Assembly (NCBI RefSeq): GCF_900458815.1
Contig: NZ_UHDZ01000001.1
Span: 1,550,001 to 1,614,000 of the forward strand
From: Staphylococcus saccharolyticus
GTDB lineage: Bacteria > Bacillota > Bacilli > Staphylococcales > Staphylococcaceae
Length of the DNA stretch: 64,000 nucleotides
Direction of reading: 5' to 3'
Numbering within the stretch: position 1 is the first letter of the stretch; every line of letters starts with the position of its first letter. Both the position numbers and the translations under genes were made by a program. Shown here in pieces: positions 31,133-44,094 of the stretch. The notes beneath the pieces were generated by a model, which saw only the letters and a list, made by a program, of their open reading frames with translations, did not search any database and was not told the DNA's origin.

Positions 31133-31825
31133 TTAACCTAACCAACTTTCTTTAATATTTTGATAGCTTTCTACTGGATGATCACCTTGAGTAATTGGAC
31201 GACCTACAACAATATGTGTTGATCCCAATGATTTAGCATCTTCAGGCGTTGTAATACGTTGCTGATCATTTTGAGCAACACCTTTCGGTCTAATACCTGG
31301 TGTTACTTTCATAAAGTCAGTTCCTAATTCATCAGTAATCATTTTAGCTTCAAGAGGTGAACAAACAACGCCATCTAATCCTGCTTTCTTTGTTAAACGT
31401 GCGTAGTTAAGTACAGCTTCTTGCATTGTTGTTTGAATATTTTGTTCTTCATGTAGTTGCTTCTCAGTAGTAGAAGTTAATTGAGTTACTGCTATGATTT
31501 TAGTATTAGCATTATATTTTCTTAAACCTTTTTTTGCCTCTTCCATCATTTTAGTACCACCAGCAGCATGGACATTAACAATATCGACGTCCAAACGTGC
31601 AAGACCTTCCATGGCCTTACTTACAGTGTTTGGAATATCGTGTAATTTTAAATCTAAGAAGATATCATGACCTCTGTCTTTAATTGATTTAATTAATGCT
31701 GGCCCTGTTTGATAAAACAATTCCATACCAATTTTAACGCATAGTGGTTCATTAAATTGATCTAAAAACGTGTTAAGTTCTTCTTTGGATTTAAAATCTA
31801 ATGCAATGATTGGTAGATTTCTCAT
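31133..31825 (-). CDS. pyrF: Orotidine 5'-phosphate decarboxylase
   Basis: Final step of UMP synthesis. The 230-residue TIM barrel begins [11 protein letters not shown] and contains the catalytic [11 protein letters not shown] (Asp-Lys-x-x-Asp) at about 58-68 and PGIRPKG near the C-terminus. The ATG at 31825 has AAAGGAG eight bases upstream; the frame is open eight codons further, across that site. The carB stop is 34 nt upstream and pyrE follows without a gap. Confidence 0.96.
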   Translation of the reverse strand: MRNLPIIALDFKSKEELNTFLDQFNEPLCVKIGMELFYQTGPALIKSIKDRGHDIFLDLKLHDIPNTVSKAMEGLARLDVDIVNVHAAGGTKMMEEAKKGLRKYNANTKIIAVTQLTSTTEKQLHEEQNIQTTMQEAVLNYARLTKKAGLDGVVCSPLEAKMITDELGTDFMKVTPGIRPKGVAQNDQQRITTPEDAKSLGSTHIVVGRPITQGDHPVESYQNIKESWLG

Positions 31826-31859
31826 TCTTGTAGCTCCTTTAAACTTCAATACTTAGCGA

Positions 31860-34800
31860 TTACATATTTCTCATAGTGAATGTCATACTTTCAATTACAT
31901 TCGTTAAGGCATTTGAAGTATCTAATGAGGTTAAGCATGGCACACCATTTTCTACTGTAGTACGACGAATTTGGAAACCATCTCGCTCAATTTCTTTACC
32001 TTTAGTCATAGTATTAATAACGATTTGAACTTCACCATTTTGAATTCGAGTTAATAGATCGTCTTCCCCACCGATTTTACCTACAACTTGTACTGGGATA
32101 CCATTTACATGAAGTTTTTCTGCTGTACCTTGAGTAGCTAAAATTTTATAACCTACTTCATTTAGGCGATGGGCTATCTTAACAATTTCATCTTTATCTT
32201 TATCACTTACAGTTATTAGAACTGTACCATGATCTTTAACTTCTACACCACTTCCAGTAAGTCCTTTGAATAATGCTTTTTCAAGCGTGAGATCTTTACC
32301 CATCACTTCTCCGGTAGATTTCATCTCTGGTCCAAGTGTAATGTCCACATTTTTCAATTTATTAAAGCTAAATACAGGTGCTTTTACAAAGACACCTTTA
32401 GAATAAGGTTGTATACCTTGTTGATAACCTAAATCTGAAAGCTTTTCACCCATAATCGTACGCATTGCTAATTGTGCCATTTGAATATTAGTAATTTTAC
32501 TTAAGAATGGCACGGTGCGACTAGAACGTGGATTGACTTCAAGTACATACACGCCATCATGCGCAATAACAAATTGGATGTTGATTAGTCCAATGATATT
32601 TAAACCTTTAGCTAACTTCATCGTGTAATCTTCAAGAGTATCAATTTCTTCTTGCGTTATTGTTTGAGGTGGATAAACTACAATTGAATCTCCACTATGT
32701 ACGCCTGCACGTTCGATATGTTCCATTATTCCAGGAATAATAACCGTTTTCCCATCAGAAATGGCATCTACTTCAATTTCTTTACCTGTTAAATAACGAT
32801 CTACGAGTACTGGGTGTTCTGGACTCTCTTTAACAGCTTGTGTCATATAATTTTCCAGTTCTTGATCATTATCAACAATTTCAATAGCACGTCCACCTAG
32901 AACGTATGAAGGACGAACAACTACTGGATAACCAATTTTTCGTGCATTTTCAAGTGCTTCAGTTGGAGAGGTTGCTGTTTTTCCTTGTGGTTGAGGAACT
33001 TCAATTTTACGTAATAAAGCTTCAAACTCCTTTCTATCTTCAGCACGATTTAAATTTTCAAGAGATGTTCCTAGAATTTCCACTCCATGTTGCGCTAATT
33101 TATCTGCTAGGTTAATAGCTGTTTGACCACCAAATTGCACAACTACCCCTTTTGGTTGTTCTAGATTGATAATGTTCATTACATCCTCTTCAGTAAGTGG
33201 TTCAAAGTATAATTTATCTGAAATCGAAAAGTCAGTTGAAACAGTTTCAGGATTGTTATTGACAATAATTGCTTCGTATCCAGCTTCTTGAATTGCCCAT
33301 ACTGCATGCACAGTTGCATAATCAAATTCAACACCTTGACCAATACGTATAGGTCCTGAACCAAGTACTAATATTTTTTTCTTATCTGTAACGCTAGACT
33401 CATTTTCATATTCATACGTACCATAGTAATAAGGAGTTGTTGATTCAAACTCAGCTGCACATGTATCTACCATTTTATAAACTGGTTTAATATCATTGTC
33501 TAAACGAATTTGATACACGTCTTTTTCTTCCATGCCCCATCGATGAGCAATAATTTTGTCACTAAAGCCATAATCTTTAGCATATTTAAGATATTCTAAA
33601 TCTCCTTGGTGTTCCTTAAGTTCATGTTCAATGTTAATAATATTTTGGAATTTATTTAAGAAGAAATAATCAATTTTAGTCATTTGATGAATTTCTTCTA
33701 GGGTCGTGCCTCTACTTATTGCCTCACCGATAAAGAAGAGTCGTTCATCATCTTGATGGCTAATACGTTCTTTAATATAATCTAAATCAAAGCTTTCTCC
33801 ATTAAGCAAGCCAAGATGATGCACACCATATTCAAGAGAACGAATTGCTTTAAGAAGAGACTCTTCATAAGTACGACCAATCGCCATAACTTCACCAGTA
33901 GCTTTCATTTGTGTACCAAGTTCACGTTCACCCTTTTCAAATTTATCGAATGGGAAACGAGGTATTTTAGAAATTACATAATCTAACGTTGGTTCAAAAG
34001 CAGCATAAGATGTACCTGTAATTGGATTAAGCATTTCATCTAATGTTAAACCAACCGCAATTTTAGCTGCCAATTTAGCGATGGGATAACCTGTTGCTTT
34101 TGAAGCTAAAGCAGAAGAACGTGACACACGTGGATTCACTTCAATGATATAATAATTCAAAGAATGTGGATCTAGTGCTAGCTGAACATTACATCCACCT
34201 TCAATACCTAAAGCACGTATAACCTTCAATGACACATCACGTAACATTTGATATTCAACATCAGATAAAGTTTGACTAGGTGCCACAACAATTGAGTCAC
34301 CTGTATGTATACCAACCGGATCAATATTCTCCATATTACAAACTACAATTGCATTATCATTTTTATCGCGCATCACTTCATATTCAATTTCTTTGTAACC
34401 CGCAATAGATTTTTCAATTAAGCATTGTGTAGCTGGACTATAATGTAAGCCATTACTTACTACTTCCTTTAATTCAGCATCGTTGTAACAAATGCCTCCA
34501 CCTGTTCCACCCATTGTGAATGCAGGACGTACAATTAATGGATATCCAACTTGTTCTTTAAATTCAAATGCTTGTTCGACAGTGTTAACAATGTCACTTT
34601 CAGGAACTGGCACATTTAAATCATTCATCAACGTTCTAAACATTTCACGGTCTTCAGCTTGTTGAATAGATTCAAGTTCTGTACCTAAAAGTTTGACATT
34701 ATTTGCTTCTAAGACACAGCAATCATGAAGTTGAATTGCCATATTTAAACCAGTTTGACCACCTAATGTTGGTAATAATGCATCCGGTTGTTCTTTTCTA

Positions 34801-35033
34801 ATAATTCGAGCTATAAAATCTTGTGTTAAAGGTTCTATGTATACTTTATCTGCAATTTCTTTATCTGTCATAATTGTTGCAGGATTAGAATTCACTAGAA
34901 TCACTCTGTAGCCTTCTTCTTTAAGTGCAAGACAAGCTTGAGTACCTGCATAGTCAAATTCTGCAGCTTGACCAATAATAATTGGTCCAGACCCTACTAC
35001 TAAAATTGTTTGAATATCATTACGTTTAGGCAT
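31860..35033 (-). CDS. carB: Carbamoyl-phosphate synthase large subunit
   Basis: Makes carbamoyl phosphate from bicarbonate, ATP and the ammonia delivered by CarA. 1057 residues: two homologous ATP-grasp halves (about 1-400 and 550-935), each with a GSGPIxIGQ motif and VRPxFxxGG loop, an oligomerisation region and a C-terminal allosteric MGS-like domain (about 935-1057). The start MPKRND at 35033 is ten bases after AAGGAG and inside the carA end (8-nt overlap). Ten further upstream codons overlap carA and are unlikely to be used. Confidence 0.97.
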   Translation of the reverse strand: MPKRNDIQTILVVGSGPIIIGQAAEFDYAGTQACLALKEEGYRVILVNSNPATIMTDKEIADKVYIEPLTQDFIARIIRKEQPDALLPTLGGQTGLNMAIQLHDCCVLEANNVKLLGTELESIQQAEDREMFRTLMNDLNVPVPESDIVNTVEQAFEFKEQVGYPLIVRPAFTMGGTGGGICYNDAELKEVVSNGLHYSPATQCLIEKSIAGYKEIEYEVMRDKNDNAIVVCNMENIDPVGIHTGDSIVVAPSQTLSDVEYQMLRDVSLKVIRALGIEGGCNVQLALDPHSLNYYIIEVNPRVSRSSALASKATGYPIAKLAAKIAVGLTLDEMLNPITGTSYAAFEPTLDYVISKIPRFPFDKFEKGERELGTQMKATGEVMAIGRTYEESLLKAIRSLEYGVHHLGLLNGESFDLDYIKERISHQDDERLFFIGEAISRGTTLEEIHQMTKIDYFFLNKFQNIINIEHELKEHQGDLEYLKYAKDYGFSDKIIAHRWGMEEKDVYQIRLDNDIKPVYKMVDTCAAEFESTTPYYYGTYEYENESSVTDKKKILVLGSGPIRIGQGVEFDYATVHAVWAIQEAGYEAIIVNNNPETVSTDFSISDKLYFEPLTEEDVMNIINLEQPKGVVVQFGGQTAINLADKLAQHGVEILGTSLENLNRAEDRKEFEALLRKIEVPQPQGKTATSPTEALENARKIGYPVVVRPSYVLGGRAIEIVDNDQELENYMTQAVKESPEHPVLVDRYLTGKEIEVDAISDGKTVIIPGIMEHIERAGVHSGDSIVVYPPQTITQEEIDTLEDYTMKLAKGLNIIGLINIQFVIAHDGVYVLEVNPRSSRTVPFLSKITNIQMAQLAMRTIMGEKLSDLGYQQGIQPYSKGVFVKAPVFSFNKLKNVDITLGPEMKSTGEVMGKDLTLEKALFKGLTGSGVEVKDHGTVLITVSDKDKDEIVKIAHRLNEVGYKILATQGTAEKLHVNGIPVQVVGKIGGEDDLLTRIQNGEVQIVINTMTKGKEIERDGFQIRRTTVENGVPCLTSLDTSNALTNVIESMTFTMRNM

Positions 35034-36126
35034 TGAATTGACGCTCCTTTTCTTTGAATTCATTCATCATTGTTATGAACTCATCAAATAAATAATTTGA
35101 ATCACTCGGACCCGGTCTTGCTTCTGGGTGATATTGTACTGAAAACGCAGGTAATTCTTTGTGTCTCAGCCCTTCAACCGTGCCATCATTTAACGCAATG
35201 TGAGTCACTTCTAAATCGGTATTTTTAAGTGAATCACGATTTATAGAATAACCGTGATTTTGACTTGTGATATCTACCTTACCTGTTCTTAAGTCTTTAA
35301 CAGGATGGTTTGCACCACGATGTCCAAATTTCATTTTAAATGAAGTTGCTCCTTGAGATAACGCAAAAAGCTGATGACCAAGGCAGATACCAAAGAATGG
35401 TATCTTACCAATAATTCCTTTAATCGTATCAATTGCTACTTCAACTTCATCTGGGTCACCAGGGCCATTTGATAGCATGACACCATCTGGTGACATGCTT
35501 AAAATTTCTTCAGCAGATATATTATAAGGTACAACTGTAACATTACAACCACGTAAATTTAGTTCACGTACAATATTTTGTTTTTTACCAAAGTCGAGCA
35601 AAACGACACTTAAATCCGAACCTGTTGACACGTAAGATGTTTTGGTTGAAACTGTTTGAACTTCATCTCTAGGTAATTTAACAGTTTTCAACTGTTCAAC
35701 AAGCGCATTAATGTTATCTTTGTTATCTGTAAAGCCAGCTCTTAGGACACCATGCTTTCTAATTTTACGAGTAATACTTCTTGTATCTACGCCAGAAATA
35801 CTTGGAATATGGTATTGAACAAGCACATCGTGTAATGTCTTTTGTTGTCTAAAATTACTTGGGTGTGTACTCGCTTCTTTAACTACAACACCATTTAATC
35901 GGGGAGTTAATGATTCGAAATCATCACGATTAATTCCATAATTTCCAATTAATGGATACGTAAAAGTAATAATTTGTCCTGTATATGACGGATCAGAAAT
36001 CGTTTCCTGATATCCTGTCATTGCAGTATTAAATACAATTTCGCCAATAGTTAAATCATCAGAACCTAAGCGATATCCTTCATAATAAGAGCCATCTTCT
36101 AGAACAAGATAACGTTTTTTAAGCAT
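35026..36126 (-). CDS. carA: Carbamoyl-phosphate synthase small (glutaminase) subunit
   Basis: Hydrolyses glutamine and channels ammonia to CarB. The 366 residues comprise an N-terminal CarA domain (about 1-140) and a class I glutamine amidotransferase domain with [12 protein letters not shown] (nucleophilic Cys) and the catalytic His/Glu in [12 protein letters not shown]. The ATG starts immediately after the pyrC stop (TAGATG), with the GAGGAGG site lying in the pyrC end. Confidence 0.97.
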   Translation of the reverse strand: MLKKRYLVLEDGSYYEGYRLGSDDLTIGEIVFNTAMTGYQETISDPSYTGQIITFTYPLIGNYGINRDDFESLTPRLNGVVVKEASTHPSNFRQQKTLHDVLVQYHIPSISGVDTRSITRKIRKHGVLRAGFTDNKDNINALVEQLKTVKLPRDEVQTVSTKTSYVSTGSDLSVVLLDFGKKQNIVRELNLRGCNVTVVPYNISAEEILSMSPDGVMLSNGPGDPDEVEVAIDTIKGIIGKIPFFGICLGHQLFALSQGATSFKMKFGHRGANHPVKDLRTGKVDITSQNHGYSINRDSLKNTDLEVTHIALNDGTVEGLRHKELPAFSVQYHPEARPGPSDSNYLFDEFITMMNEFKEKERQFNA

Positions 36127-37404
36127 CTACTTTTCCTCCTCGAATACTACTTCACCTTTAAGCATAGTTAACGTTGGATTACCGTAAACTTTTTCACCAA
36201 TAAATGGTGTATTATCTGCTTTAGATAAGAAATCTTCACTCTTGATTTCTTTTTCAGTATTTAAATCAATAATTGTTAAATCTGCGTAACTATCTTTGTG
36301 TAACTTACCATAATTTAAGTTGAAAATAGTTGCAGGTTTAATTGTGAAATAATCAACTAATTGTGGTAATGACCAATTACCTTTTCTTACAAAGTGTGTG
36401 TAAAGTAATGGGAAAGCTGTTTCACTTCCTACAATACCGAATGGTGCTTTAGTCATTGGTTGATCTTTTTCTTCTTTTGCATGTGGTGCATGGTCTGTAG
36501 CGATACAATCAATTGTGCCATCTAATAAACCCTCTAATAGTGCTTCTCTATCTTCTTTACTTCTTAATGGTGGATTCATTTTATAATTTGCGTCATCACC
36601 TGGCACATCATTTTCAGTTAATAATAAATGGTGTGGAGTCACCTCTGCAGTTATATGAATGCCTGCTTTCTTAGCATCTCTGATTACGCGAACGCTTTCT
36701 TTAGTTGAAACGTGGCATACGTGATAATGACACCCTGTTTCTTCTGCTAATAGCACATCTCTTGCTATTTGGACAGACTCAGCAATCTTTGGAATTCCTG
36801 GAATACCTAATTCTTCACTACGTTTACCTTTGTGCATTGCACCTCCATAAATAAGACTGTTGTCTTCACAGTGAGCAACGACAGGTTTTTTAACACGAGC
36901 TGCTTGCTTCATAGCAGCATACATCATACTTGCAGTTTGAACACCTACACCATCATCTGTGAAAGCAAATACTCCTTCTAGTGCTAATTCTTCAAAATCT
37001 ACAAGTTCTTTACCAGCTTGTCTTTTTGTAATAGCGGCATAAGGTAACACACGTACTTGCGCAGTTTCAGAAATACGTTCTCTTAATTGTCTTATATGCT
37101 TTACTGAATCTGGTACTGGTCTTGTATTAGGCATTGGGCATACTGTTGTAAAACCGCCTCTTGCTGCCGCTTTTGTTCCAGTTTCAATCGTTTCTTTATG
37201 TTCTCCACCGGGTTCACGTAAATGTACATGAACATCTACAAATCCAGGCGCTATCAAGTTACCTTTAGCATCGATAACTTCAATATTTGAAGATGAAGCA
37301 TTAATTTTACTACTAATCTGTTTGATGCGTTTACCATCAATTAAGATTTCAGTATCTTTTAAAATACCATTTTTTAAGATTTTTCCGTTTTTAATCAATT
37401 TCAT
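36127..37404 (-). CDS. pyrC: Dihydroorotase
   Basis: Zinc amidohydrolase cyclising carbamoyl-aspartate to dihydroorotate. The 425 residues (class I type) carry the metal motif [16 protein letters not shown] at 57-72, further ligands in VAHCED and HVCHVS, and DHAPH near 305. Between pyrB (18-nt gap) and carA (abutting). Dihydroorotate dehydrogenase (pyrD) is absent from this operon and must lie elsewhere. Confidence 0.97.
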   Translation of the reverse strand: MKLIKNGKILKNGILKDTEILIDGKRIKQISSKINASSSNIEVIDAKGNLIAPGFVDVHVHLREPGGEHKETIETGTKAAARGGFTTVCPMPNTRPVPDSVKHIRQLRERISETAQVRVLPYAAITKRQAGKELVDFEELALEGVFAFTDDGVGVQTASMMYAAMKQAARVKKPVVAHCEDNSLIYGGAMHKGKRSEELGIPGIPKIAESVQIARDVLLAEETGCHYHVCHVSTKESVRVIRDAKKAGIHITAEVTPHHLLLTENDVPGDDANYKMNPPLRSKEDREALLEGLLDGTIDCIATDHAPHAKEEKDQPMTKAPFGIVGSETAFPLLYTHFVRKGNWSLPQLVDYFTIKPATIFNLNYGKLHKDSYADLTIIDLNTEKEIKSEDFLSKADNTPFIGEKVYGNPTLTMLKGEVVFEEEK

Positions 37405-37422
37405 ATTAAAATTAACCCCTTC

Positions 37423-39638
<2,216 letters not shown>

Positions 39639-39660
39639 GTTGATATTCATTTCCTTTCGT

Positions 39661-39695
39661 AAAAAAATCTCTTTACATCAGCGAATGTAAAGAGA
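39661..39695 (-). terminator. Intrinsic terminator of the pyrR-pyrP attenuator
   Basis: TCTCTTTACAT (39668-39678) / ATGTAAAGAGA (39685-39695) 11-bp stem. On the minus strand it is followed by seven T, immediately before the pyrP ribosome-binding site. This is the classic position for PyrR-dependent termination. Confidence 0.88.
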
Positions 39696-39858
39696 CTAAA
39701 ATGAAATGTTGTCAAGTGCAATTGTCAGTTGAACTTTATCAATTACATTTCTAATGAAGAATTAAATTAAGGCCTGTTTAATCAGATTAACGTGATACAT
39801 TGATATCATCAATATTTGATTGCTGGAGGCGTCTTCAATTTAATATCTTCACCTTTTT

Positions 39859-39873
39859 CAGTCTCTCGTACTG
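39859..39873 (-). promoter_or_regulatory. Probable PyrR-binding hairpin between pyrR and pyrP
   Basis: On the minus strand CAGTACGAGAGACTG forms a CAGT/ACTG stem around an ACGAGAG loop, about 15 nt after the pyrR stop. It only partly matches the PyrR loop consensus (ARUCCNGNGAGGYU). Its position about 170 nt before the terminator is as expected for an anti-antiterminator. Confidence 0.5.
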
Positions 39874-39887
39874 CTTTAAAAGGGATA

Positions 39888-40415
39888 TTATTCAATTACT
39901 ACCGCATTTCTGTCATCAATTTCATCTAAATATACTGAAACTGACTCATCTCGTGCTGTAGGTATATTTTTTCCAACAAAATCTGCTCGTATAGGAAGTT
40001 CACGATGCCCACGATCAACAAGGGTTGCAAGTCCAATTTTGATAGGTCTAGAATGTAGTAAAATCGCATCTAATGAGGCTCTGACTGTCCGCCCTGTGTA
40101 AAAAACATCATCTATAATGACAACAATTTTATCATTAATATCTACACTAATGTCAAAAGGATGCGCATTCGATTGTTGCATAACCTTATCGATATCATCT
40201 CGAAAACGAGTTATATCTATCGTACCAGTTGGTACAAGCTGTTGCTCAATTGAATTAATTTTTTCTTGAATACGATGTGCTAGAAATGCACCTCTTGTTT
40301 TAATACCTAAAAGGACTAAATCCTCAGTTCCTTTATTGTATTCTAAAATTTCATGAGCAATTCGAGTGATTGTACGCTGTATCGCAGCATCATCTAAAAT
40401 GATTCTTTCCGACAT
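39888..40415 (-). CDS. pyrR: PyrR, pyrimidine operon attenuator / uracil phosphoribosyltransferase
   Basis: UMP/UTP-sensing RNA-binding protein that promotes termination in pyr leaders; it also has weak uracil phosphoribosyltransferase activity. The 175 residues show the PRPP loop [17 protein letters not shown] at about 97-113 and [13 protein letters not shown]. First gene of the pyr operon, preceded by a leader with promoter, PyrR site and terminator. Confidence 0.96.
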   Translation of the reverse strand: MSERIILDDAAIQRTITRIAHEILEYNKGTEDLVLLGIKTRGAFLAHRIQEKINSIEQQLVPTGTIDITRFRDDIDKVMQQSNAHPFDISVDINDKIVVIIDDVFYTGRTVRASLDAILLHSRPIKIGLATLVDRGHRELPIRADFVGKNIPTARDESVSVYLDEIDDRNAVVIE

Positions 40416-40439
40416 CGTCTCACCTCTTCGAAAAATGTG

Positions 40440-40473
40440 AAAAACCTCATATCTTTAATAAAGACATGAGGTT
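40440..40473 (-). terminator. Attenuator terminator in the pyr leader
   Basis: AACCTCAT-x-TCTTT (40443-40456) pairs with AAAGA-x-ATGAGGTT (40460-40473), one mismatch, 3-nt loop. It is followed on the minus strand by TTTTTCACA just before pyrR. Confidence 0.88.
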
Positions 40474-40591
40474 CAAGGATAAAAAGAAAAAGTTTAAAAT
40501 TTCTCTATTATATATAACATCATTGATTATAATCATTAACAATAACCATCAATCAATGAGACTTATTTATCCTAATTATTCATGCCTTCGG

Positions 40592-40605
40592 AGCCTCTCT
40601 GGACC
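40592..40605 (-). promoter_or_regulatory. PyrR-binding site in the pyr leader
   Basis: Minus-strand GGTCCAGAGAGGCT matches the PyrR loop consensus ARUCCNGNGAGGYU at 13 of 14 positions. It lies about 40 nt downstream of the -10 box and about 120 nt before the leader terminator. Confidence 0.88.
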
Positions 40606-40645
40606 CTCAATTAAAGACGGTGTTTTTTATATTTAAACTGTTATA

Positions 40646-40674
40646 AGTCTATAGCTTTTTAAGAAATAAGTCAA
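40646..40674 (-). promoter_or_regulatory. Promoter of the pyr operon
   Basis: -35 TTGACT (40669-40674) and -10 TAGACT (40646-40651) with exactly 17 bp between. The leader to pyrR is about 225 nt. The segment 40675-40867 upstream shows no gene. Confidence 0.8.
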
Positions 40675-40867
40675 TGGCTAATATAGAATAAAATCTAAAT
40701 GTCATTTAGTATAGATTTAGTTTTTAAATTTTTTAGCTACTGCTTTATACAATATAAAGTAATGATCAAACCCTCTATTAATTTCGATGTGTATGAAGCT
40801 AAGTGTCATTGATTCAGTATAAATCAGCCTCAAAATATCAGATTTCAATTAAAATTAGAACTCAGAT

Positions 40868-40902
40868 AAAAAACTCTAAGATAATGTCAAATCATCTTAG
40901 AG
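40868..40902 (-). terminator. Terminator after rluD
   Basis: CTCTAAGAT (40874-40882) / ATCTTAGAG (40894-40902) hairpin, followed on the minus strand by a T-rich stretch (TTTTTTATC). It separates lspA-rluD from the pyr operon. Confidence 0.8.
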
Positions 40903-40909
40903 CTTTCAT

Positions 40910-41827
40910 TTAAGCATCTCTGTGTCTTATATCCTCAAGTAAATCTTTAAATTCTTTTGGTAAGTCGATACTCTTTTCAATATATTGATGAGTGACTGGT
41001 TGTTCAAATCCTATCACTCCAGCATGTAACGCTTGGCCACCAATATCTAATGTTTTTTTCGGTCCATATTTTGGATCACCTACGAGTGGATAACCAATAT
41101 ATTTCATATGTACGCGAATTTGATGAGTGCGTCCAGTTTCTAACTGACACTCAATTAAAGTATAATCTTTTAAATGTTCTAGTACGTTGAAATGTGTAAT
41201 TGCATCTTTACCATCATCTACGACAGCCATCGATTGACGATCATTTTTATTTCTACCTATTGGTGCATCAATAGTACCGTAGTCGTGTGGAATATTCCCA
41301 TGTACTAAAGCTGTATATTTTCGTTTAACCATTTTATCCATGAGCTGTTCTACTAAACCACGATGTGCTATATCATTTTTAGCAACCATTAATAACCCAG
41401 ATGTATCCTTATCAATTCGATGAACAATACCGGGACGAATTTCACCATTAATACCTGATAAATCTTTAATTTGATACATTAGTCCATTCACTAATGTTTC
41501 CGTATAATGACCGGGAGATGGATGAACTACCATTCCCTTAGGTTTATACACCACAGCAACATCTTCATCTTCATAATAAATATCCAAATTTAAATTTTCT
41601 GGTAGAATATCCGCTTCTACAACTTCTTTTTCAGTGACAATAATCTGATCATTCATTTTAACTTTGTAATTGGACTTAATGACCTTTTCATTGACTTTAA
41701 CCAAACCTTCTTTAATCCAATCTTGAAGTTGACTTCGTGACCACTCCTTATTAAAGTCCGAGAGTAATTTATCTATTCGTTGACCAACATGAGATTCATT
41801 AGTAATTTTATATTTGTATGTCTCCAA
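40910..41827 (-). CDS. rluD: 23S rRNA pseudouridine synthase, RluD family
   Basis: Isomerises uridines in 23S rRNA. The 305 residues comprise an N-terminal S4 RNA-binding domain (about 14-75) and a catalytic domain with HRIDKDTSGLLMVAK, which contains the catalytic Asp, and LETGRTHQIRVH. The start is TTG at 41827: AAGGAGG is seven bases upstream, whereas the TTG two codons earlier touches that site. It follows lspA after 12 nt, a conserved pair. Exact target uridines are not deducible. Confidence 0.93.
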   Translation of the reverse strand: METYKYKITNESHVGQRIDKLLSDFNKEWSRSQLQDWIKEGLVKVNEKVIKSNYKVKMNDQIIVTEKEVVEADILPENLNLDIYYEDEDVAVVYKPKGMVVHPSPGHYTETLVNGLMYQIKDLSGINGEIRPGIVHRIDKDTSGLLMVAKNDIAHRGLVEQLMDKMVKRKYTALVHGNIPHDYGTIDAPIGRNKNDRQSMAVVDDGKDAITHFNVLEHLKDYTLIECQLETGRTHQIRVHMKYIGYPLVGDPKYGPKKTLDIGGQALHAGVIGFEQPVTHQYIEKSIDLPKEFKDLLEDIRHRDA

Positions 41828-41839
41828 ATTCAAACCTCC

Positions 41840-42316
41840 TTATCCTTTAGTAGTAGTGTCTTTAAGTAGCGCAATAATGACAAATAATACACCAATTGTT
41901 AAACTGGAATCAGCAATATTAAAAATAGGAAAATCATATCCAAAAATATTTGTATCGATAAAGTCAACGACTTCACCGTGTAAAATACGATCAATAAAAT
42001 TTCCTAATGCACCAGCAAATAATAAACTTATTGCTACTTGCATAAATAAATTAAATTTAGCTTCTTTAATATAAAACACTATAAGTACAACTAAAATAAT
42101 TAAAGTGATGATATAGAAAAATCCCATCTTTCCACTTAAAATGCCCCATGCTGCTCCATTATTTCTATGGGATGTGATATTTAAGAAATTTGGAATAACT
42201 TCATAAGAGTCTCCTATCTTCATTGATGTCGCGATAAACCATTTCGTTACTTGATCGAATACAATTACTAAAATAGCAACGAGTAAAGAAACTCCAATAT
42301 AATATTTCTTTTTCAT
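41840..42316 (-). CDS. lspA: Lipoprotein signal peptidase
   Basis: Membrane aspartyl protease that cleaves prolipoprotein signal peptides. The 158 residues have four hydrophobic segments (about 5-22, 55-75, 80-98, 128-150). The conserved blocks are NNGAAWG, GNFIDR (first catalytic Asp) and FNIADS (second catalytic Asp). The ATG at 42316 follows GGAGG by seven bases; the frame is open 14 codons further with no signal. Confidence 0.95.
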   Translation of the reverse strand: MKKKYYIGVSLLVAILVIVFDQVTKWFIATSMKIGDSYEVIPNFLNITSHRNNGAAWGILSGKMGFFYIITLIILVVLIVFYIKEAKFNLFMQVAISLLFAGALGNFIDRILHGEVVDFIDTNIFGYDFPIFNIADSSLTIGVLFVIIALLKDTTTKG

Positions 42317-42539
42317 TGAGGGACCTCCAATCCGTAGCTCGTCATTTTTTGACAACATTTAACATTATATCCTAGAATGTCATTTTAAAAAAGCTATCGC
42401 ATTATTAAACTATAAAGTGTTTAAAAGGTGTATCTATTATTGCTTATGCAAGATTAAAATGATAATTATTCTTATCAAACGAATAAAGTAAGTCATCGTA
42501 CAACTTGCTATACTAATGAAGTGTCACTACTAAAATAAT

Positions 42540-43017
42540 TTACACTTTAGCTTTTTGAAGATGAATATATTTATAATTTTTGATTTCAAATACAGCAATA
42601 GTACGCTGTGTGATTTCATAAGGTCAATTATAATTCATATCAGAAACGTTTGTGTAGCCATCTTTATTAATTTTCTCTATATAAGCAACATGTCCATGCT
42701 TTCTTTTAGAAGATTGTAGAATAGCACCTAATTGGGGCGTTTGATTGACTAAGTAGCCATCATCGTGACGAGCTTGTTTATCCCAATCCTTGGCATCATT
42801 CCATGAATTTCCAATTTGATTACCATCCCTTTTTATCCTACCGAATACATACATAGTACGTACACTGTCCTTTTTTATATGTGTTATATTTTATTGGATT
42901 CATTTCCCAAAAATGGCTTTCTGGCTCTGTCATATCCTGATTATCTAAACCGTCTATGACTGCACCACTAGTAAATAACAAACTGGCAATGACTATAGGT
43001 ATGATTAATTTTCTCAT
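42540..43017 (-). pseudogene. Secreted CHAP-domain (SsaA-like amidase) gene, broken
   Basis: The gene starts at ATG 43017 with a signal-peptide-like stretch (MRKLIIPIVIASLLFTSGA), then KYNTYKKGQCTYYV, the start of a CHAP domain with its catalytic Cys. There a tandem TACA unit (42846-42853) shifts the frame and stops it. Removing one 4-bp unit restores FGRIKRDGNQIGNSWNDAK ... GHVAYIEKINKDGYTNVSDMNYN, where the catalytic His is in GHVAY. A TGA (42624-42626) then replaces the usual Gly after MNYN, and the frame continues PYEITQRTIAVFEIKNYKYI to a TAA at 42540. There are thus two independent lesions in a cell-wall hydrolase gene. It lies 4 nt after a VOC gene. Confidence 0.85.
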
Positions 43018-43021
43018 ATCA

Positions 43022-43819
43022 TCACTCTACTTCTATTCGATTAAATCTAAAATATAGACCATCTGGACCCTTTAAGCTTTTATGAGCTGTTTGTGGATAA
43101 TGAAAATCTATCATAGCCAATCCATAGGTATTTTCATTATCTACCCGTTTTATTGAAGATAGCCATTGATTAATAGCTAGGTGATTATAATAATAATTGG
43201 ATGCTAAAAATAAGGAGTAATCATCCATATGTGCAGATTCTTCCAATCCAAAGTAATTTAAATAATAAGATTTAACTTCAGAAATTCTTATTGTTTTCAA
43301 ATGTAACGACCCTAATTTAGTCTTATCTGGTATACCTTGCCATTTTTCATCAGATACCTGTTTAAGTAACCTTGGTACATTAATTGGCGCAATATCCATT
43401 CTAATACGATTTTCTTCTTCATCAATCCATGAATCAATGTCTTGATCTACATAAAATTTTAGAGCATTCCCTTCAGGATCTTCTATAAATAGACATGTTG
43501 CTACACTTTGCTCCCCACCATTAACCGATATTTCAAAGTCACTAAGCTGAACAAGTAAATCTGCTAAAGAAGATAGATTGGGTAATAAAATACCTATATG
43601 AAATAACCCTGACTCAGACGTTATAGGTTCCCTACCATTTTGAATTTCATTAAAAGTAATAAACTGATTTGAATCTCCCACTTCATATCGAACGGCAGTC
43701 ATGGATTCATTTACCAAATTAAACCCTAAAACTTCTTCATAAAATGCTTTAATGACTTGTTTATCTTTCACATTAATTGTTACTCCGTTTACAAAATTTG
43801 CATTTTTATTATGAAACAT
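43022..43819 (-). CDS. VOC-family (glyoxalase/extradiol dioxygenase-like) protein
   Basis: 265 residues made of two vicinal-oxygen-chelate modules: residues about 8-125 (INVKDKQVIKAFYEEVLGFNLV ... FIEDPEGNALKFY) and about 165-262, the second more degenerate (IRISEVKSYYLNYFGLEE ... GPDGLYFRF). Related to CatE-like catechol dioxygenases/glyoxalases, but the substrate is unknown. The metal ligand Glu seems retained only in part, so activity is uncertain. Start ATG with AAAGGA upstream. Directly followed by the broken CHAP gene. Confidence 0.8.
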   Translation of the reverse strand: MFHNKNANFVNGVTINVKDKQVIKAFYEEVLGFNLVNESMTAVRYEVGDSNQFITFNEIQNGREPITSESGLFHIGILLPNLSSLADLLVQLSDFEISVNGGEQSVATCLFIEDPEGNALKFYVDQDIDSWIDEEENRIRMDIAPINVPRLLKQVSDEKWQGIPDKTKLGSLHLKTIRISEVKSYYLNYFGLEESAHMDDYSLFLASNYYYNHLAINQWLSSIKRVDNENTYGLAMIDFHYPQTAHKSLKGPDGLYFRFNRIEVE

Positions 43820-44017
43820 TTTACTATCCTTTCAAATCTAACTTTATTTACACTATTTATTAGCTTAAAATTCAAATACCCTATCGTATCGACAACATCA
43901 TATTTTAAATATTATGCCTAAAAATTCGAATGAATTCAAATTTTTAGTTTGTAATTTTTTATTTAGACCTTCTTTTTACAATTGAAAATTAAAAATATTA
44001 TGTATAATTGCTTAAAA

Positions 44018-44057
44018 ATAAAAAATAACGTCTGAGAAATTCATCTCAGACGTTATT
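44018..44057 (-). terminator. Terminator after ileS
   Basis: Fourteen-base arms AATAACGTCTGAGA (44024-44037) and TCTCAGACGTTATT (44044-44057), 6-nt loop, with a T run on the minus strand. The gap between this and 43820 holds nothing recognisable. Confidence 0.9.
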
Positions 44058-44094
44058 CAATTTGACTCAGTTTTTATAATTTATTATAAGTTTG

